NCBI RefSeq assembly: GCF_014837245.1
Contig: NZ_JACYFU010000002.1
Span: 558,001 to 622,000, forward strand
Direction of reading: 5' to 3'
DNA from: Devosia oryzisoli
Lineage (GTDB): Bacteria; Pseudomonadota; Alphaproteobacteria; Rhizobiales; Devosiaceae
DNA length: 64,000 nt
The notes under the pieces are model-generated. The model ran no database searches and was not told the origin of the DNA. It saw nothing but the letters and a program-made list of their open reading frames with translations. Each line of letters starts with the position of its first letter. The stretch's first letter is position 1. Positions 63,092 through 64,000 of the stretch are shown one piece after another. The translations under genes and the position numbers were made by a program.

Positions 63092-63170
63092 CGTCATTGC
63101 CCGGCTTGTCCGGGCAATCCAGACTTGGCACAAGAGACGATGGATTGCCCGGACAAGCCGGGCAATGACG
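63092..63170. repeat. Perfect 29-bp inverted repeat between metZ and dcd
   Basis: 63092-63120 and 63142-63170 are exact reverse complements with a 21-bp spacer. Each arm contains the palindromic core TTGCCCGGCTTGTCCGGGCAA or its complement. It is the same family as the 28515-28600 repeat. It ends 36 bp before the dCTP deaminase gene. Confidence 0.9.
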
Positions 63171-63206
63171 GGTGGCGATATCGTGGTCGCTTCACACGGG
63201 GACGCA

Positions 63207-64000
63207 ATGACCGAGAGCTGGCCAAGAGGCGTCTTTCCGGCGCGGTTGATCGACACGCTGCACCAGTCCGGCGCGATCCTGACGGGGCGGCCGTTTGACC
63301 ACGACCAGGTGCAGCCGGCCAGTCTGGACCTCAGGCTCGGCAAGACGGCGTTTCGCGTGCGGTCGAGTTTTCTGCCCGGCCCGTCCCATTCGGTGGCGGA
63401 GCGGATCGAGGCGCTCAAGCTGCACGAGATCGACCTCACCAAAGGCGCGGTGCTGGAGCGCGGCTGCGTCTACCTCGTGCCACTGGAAGAAAGCCTGGCG
63501 CTTCCCGCCGAAGTCAGCGCCTCGGCCAACCCAAAAAGCTCGACCGGCCGGCTCGACGTCTTTACTCGCGTCATCGGCGATCGGGCCCGCGGCTTCGACC
63601 AGCTACCGGCCGGCTACAGCGGCCCCCTCTACCTCGAAATCAGCCCCCGCACCTTTCCCATTCTGGTGCGGACCGGCTCGCGCCTCTCCCAGATGCGCTT
63701 CCGCCATGGCGACACGCGCCTTTCCATGGAGCAGCACAAGGCGTTGCATGCCTCGGACACGCTGGTGATCGGGGGCGAGCAACCGGTGGGCGACGGCGTC
63801 GCCCTCTCCATCGATCTCTTGGGCGAGGGGCGCAACGGCCTCATCGGTTTCCGCTCCAAGCGCCATACGGCCGTGGTGGACGTGGACAAGAAGGGCGCAC
63901 TCGATGTGCTCGACTTCTGGGAGCCGCTGCACAATCGCGGCGGCGGCGAGCTTATTCTCGATCCGGACGAGTTCTATATCCTTGTTAGCCTCGAGGCGGT
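63207..64000 (+). CDS. dcd: dCTP deaminase, alphaproteobacterial long form (partial, 3' end outside window)
   Basis: Deaminates dCTP to dUTP for thymidylate synthesis. 264 residues are visible from ATG 63207. The trimeric dUTPase/DCD fold is seen in PASLDLRLGKTAFRV, the catalytic region ASANPKSSTGRLDVFTRVIGD, and LYLEISPRTFPILVRTGSRLSQMRF. The two-part long form (about 360 aa expected) is common in Hyphomicrobiales, as is its position beside metZ. Confidence 0.9.
   Translation, partial: MTESWPRGVFPARLIDTLHQSGAILTGRPFDHDQVQPASLDLRLGKTAFRVRSSFLPGPSHSVAERIEALKLHEIDLTKGAVLERGCVYLVPLEESLALPAEVSASANPKSSTGRLDVFTRVIGDRARGFDQLPAGYSGPLYLEISPRTFPILVRTGSRLSQMRFRHGDTRLSMEQHKALHASDTLVIGGEQPVGDGVALSIDLLGEGRNGLIGFRSKRHTAVVDVDKKGALDVLDFWEPLHNRGGGELILDPDEFYILVSLEA

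Overview
The window is a GC-rich chromosomal segment of an alphaproteobacterium, most likely of the order Hyphomicrobiales and possibly Devosia-like. The assignment is inferred from several signs: a SAM-II riboswitch in front of metZ, an exact EcfG-type stress promoter (GGAAC-N16-CGTT), CtrA-type boxes (TTAA-N7-TTAA), PodJ, a class I lysyl-tRNA synthetase, DUF1206/DUF6460/TIGR02186-type proteins and a Tad/Cpa pilus locus. No rRNA, tRNA, CRISPR array, prophage or insertion sequence was found. The segment is dense core and accessory chromosome, with short palindromic (REP/BIME-like) repeats in several gaps.

Layout. 1-9.8 kb: partial M17 leucyl aminopeptidase, TadD lipoprotein, MntH Mn/Fe transporter, a MerR regulator divergent from a Zn/Cd/Pb P-type ATPase with a textbook 19-bp-spacer operator, a DUF305 membrane protein and a CHASE2-(degenerate GGDEF)-EAL c-di-GMP phosphodiesterase. 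9.8-15.3 kb: a FecR-domain protein with a Gly-rich tail; a candidate 48-aa membrane peptide missed by length filters; a three-gene operon (PepSY-like secreted protein, OmpR-type regulator, histidine kinase) resembling PhoPQ/FeuPQ systems; and a DUF1206 membrane protein under an EcfG promoter. 15.3-25.6 kb: the Tad/Flp pilus locus, in two divergent units (pilA-cpaA-cpaB-cpaC-cpaE-cpaF-tadB-tadC leftward; a pilus-N-domain protein and two TadE-like pseudopilins rightward), without a cpaD.

25.6-38.9 kb: a HAD phosphatase, a small HTH protein, then a long leftward nucleoside uptake and salvage operon: BmpA-type binding protein, ABC ATPase, two permeases, cytidine deaminase, deoC, an ALDH16-type two-domain aldehyde dehydrogenase, deoA, deoB and upp. 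Together these would import nucleosides, release bases and deoxyribose-phosphate, cleave the latter to glyceraldehyde-3-P plus acetaldehyde, and oxidise the acetaldehyde. 39-44.8 kb: a CoxG-like SRPBCC protein, a three-gene operon of unknown function (helical protein, membrane-anchored DUF6384-like protein, long coiled-coil with Gly-rich tail), a VOC protein and an orphan LuxR-type response regulator.

44.9-64 kb: podJ with a perfect CtrA box upstream, a TSUP exporter coupled to a TIGR02186-type protein, PdeM plus the ligase-associated DEXH helicase (their usual ligase and exonuclease partners are absent here), a DUF6460 protein, a P-loop kinase, a MATE exporter, pyrD, a DUF952 protein, an S24 self-cleaving-type repressor, lysS, a TerB-like protein, a solute-binding protein coupled to riboswitch-controlled metZ, and a partial dCTP deaminase running off the right edge.

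The most promising under-described items are the 39.9-43.6 kb three-gene operon, the 48-aa membrane peptide with a PhoP-box-like direct repeat beside the two-component operon, and the ALDH16 enzyme inside a deoxynucleoside operon with a palindromic repeat inserted between its two domains.
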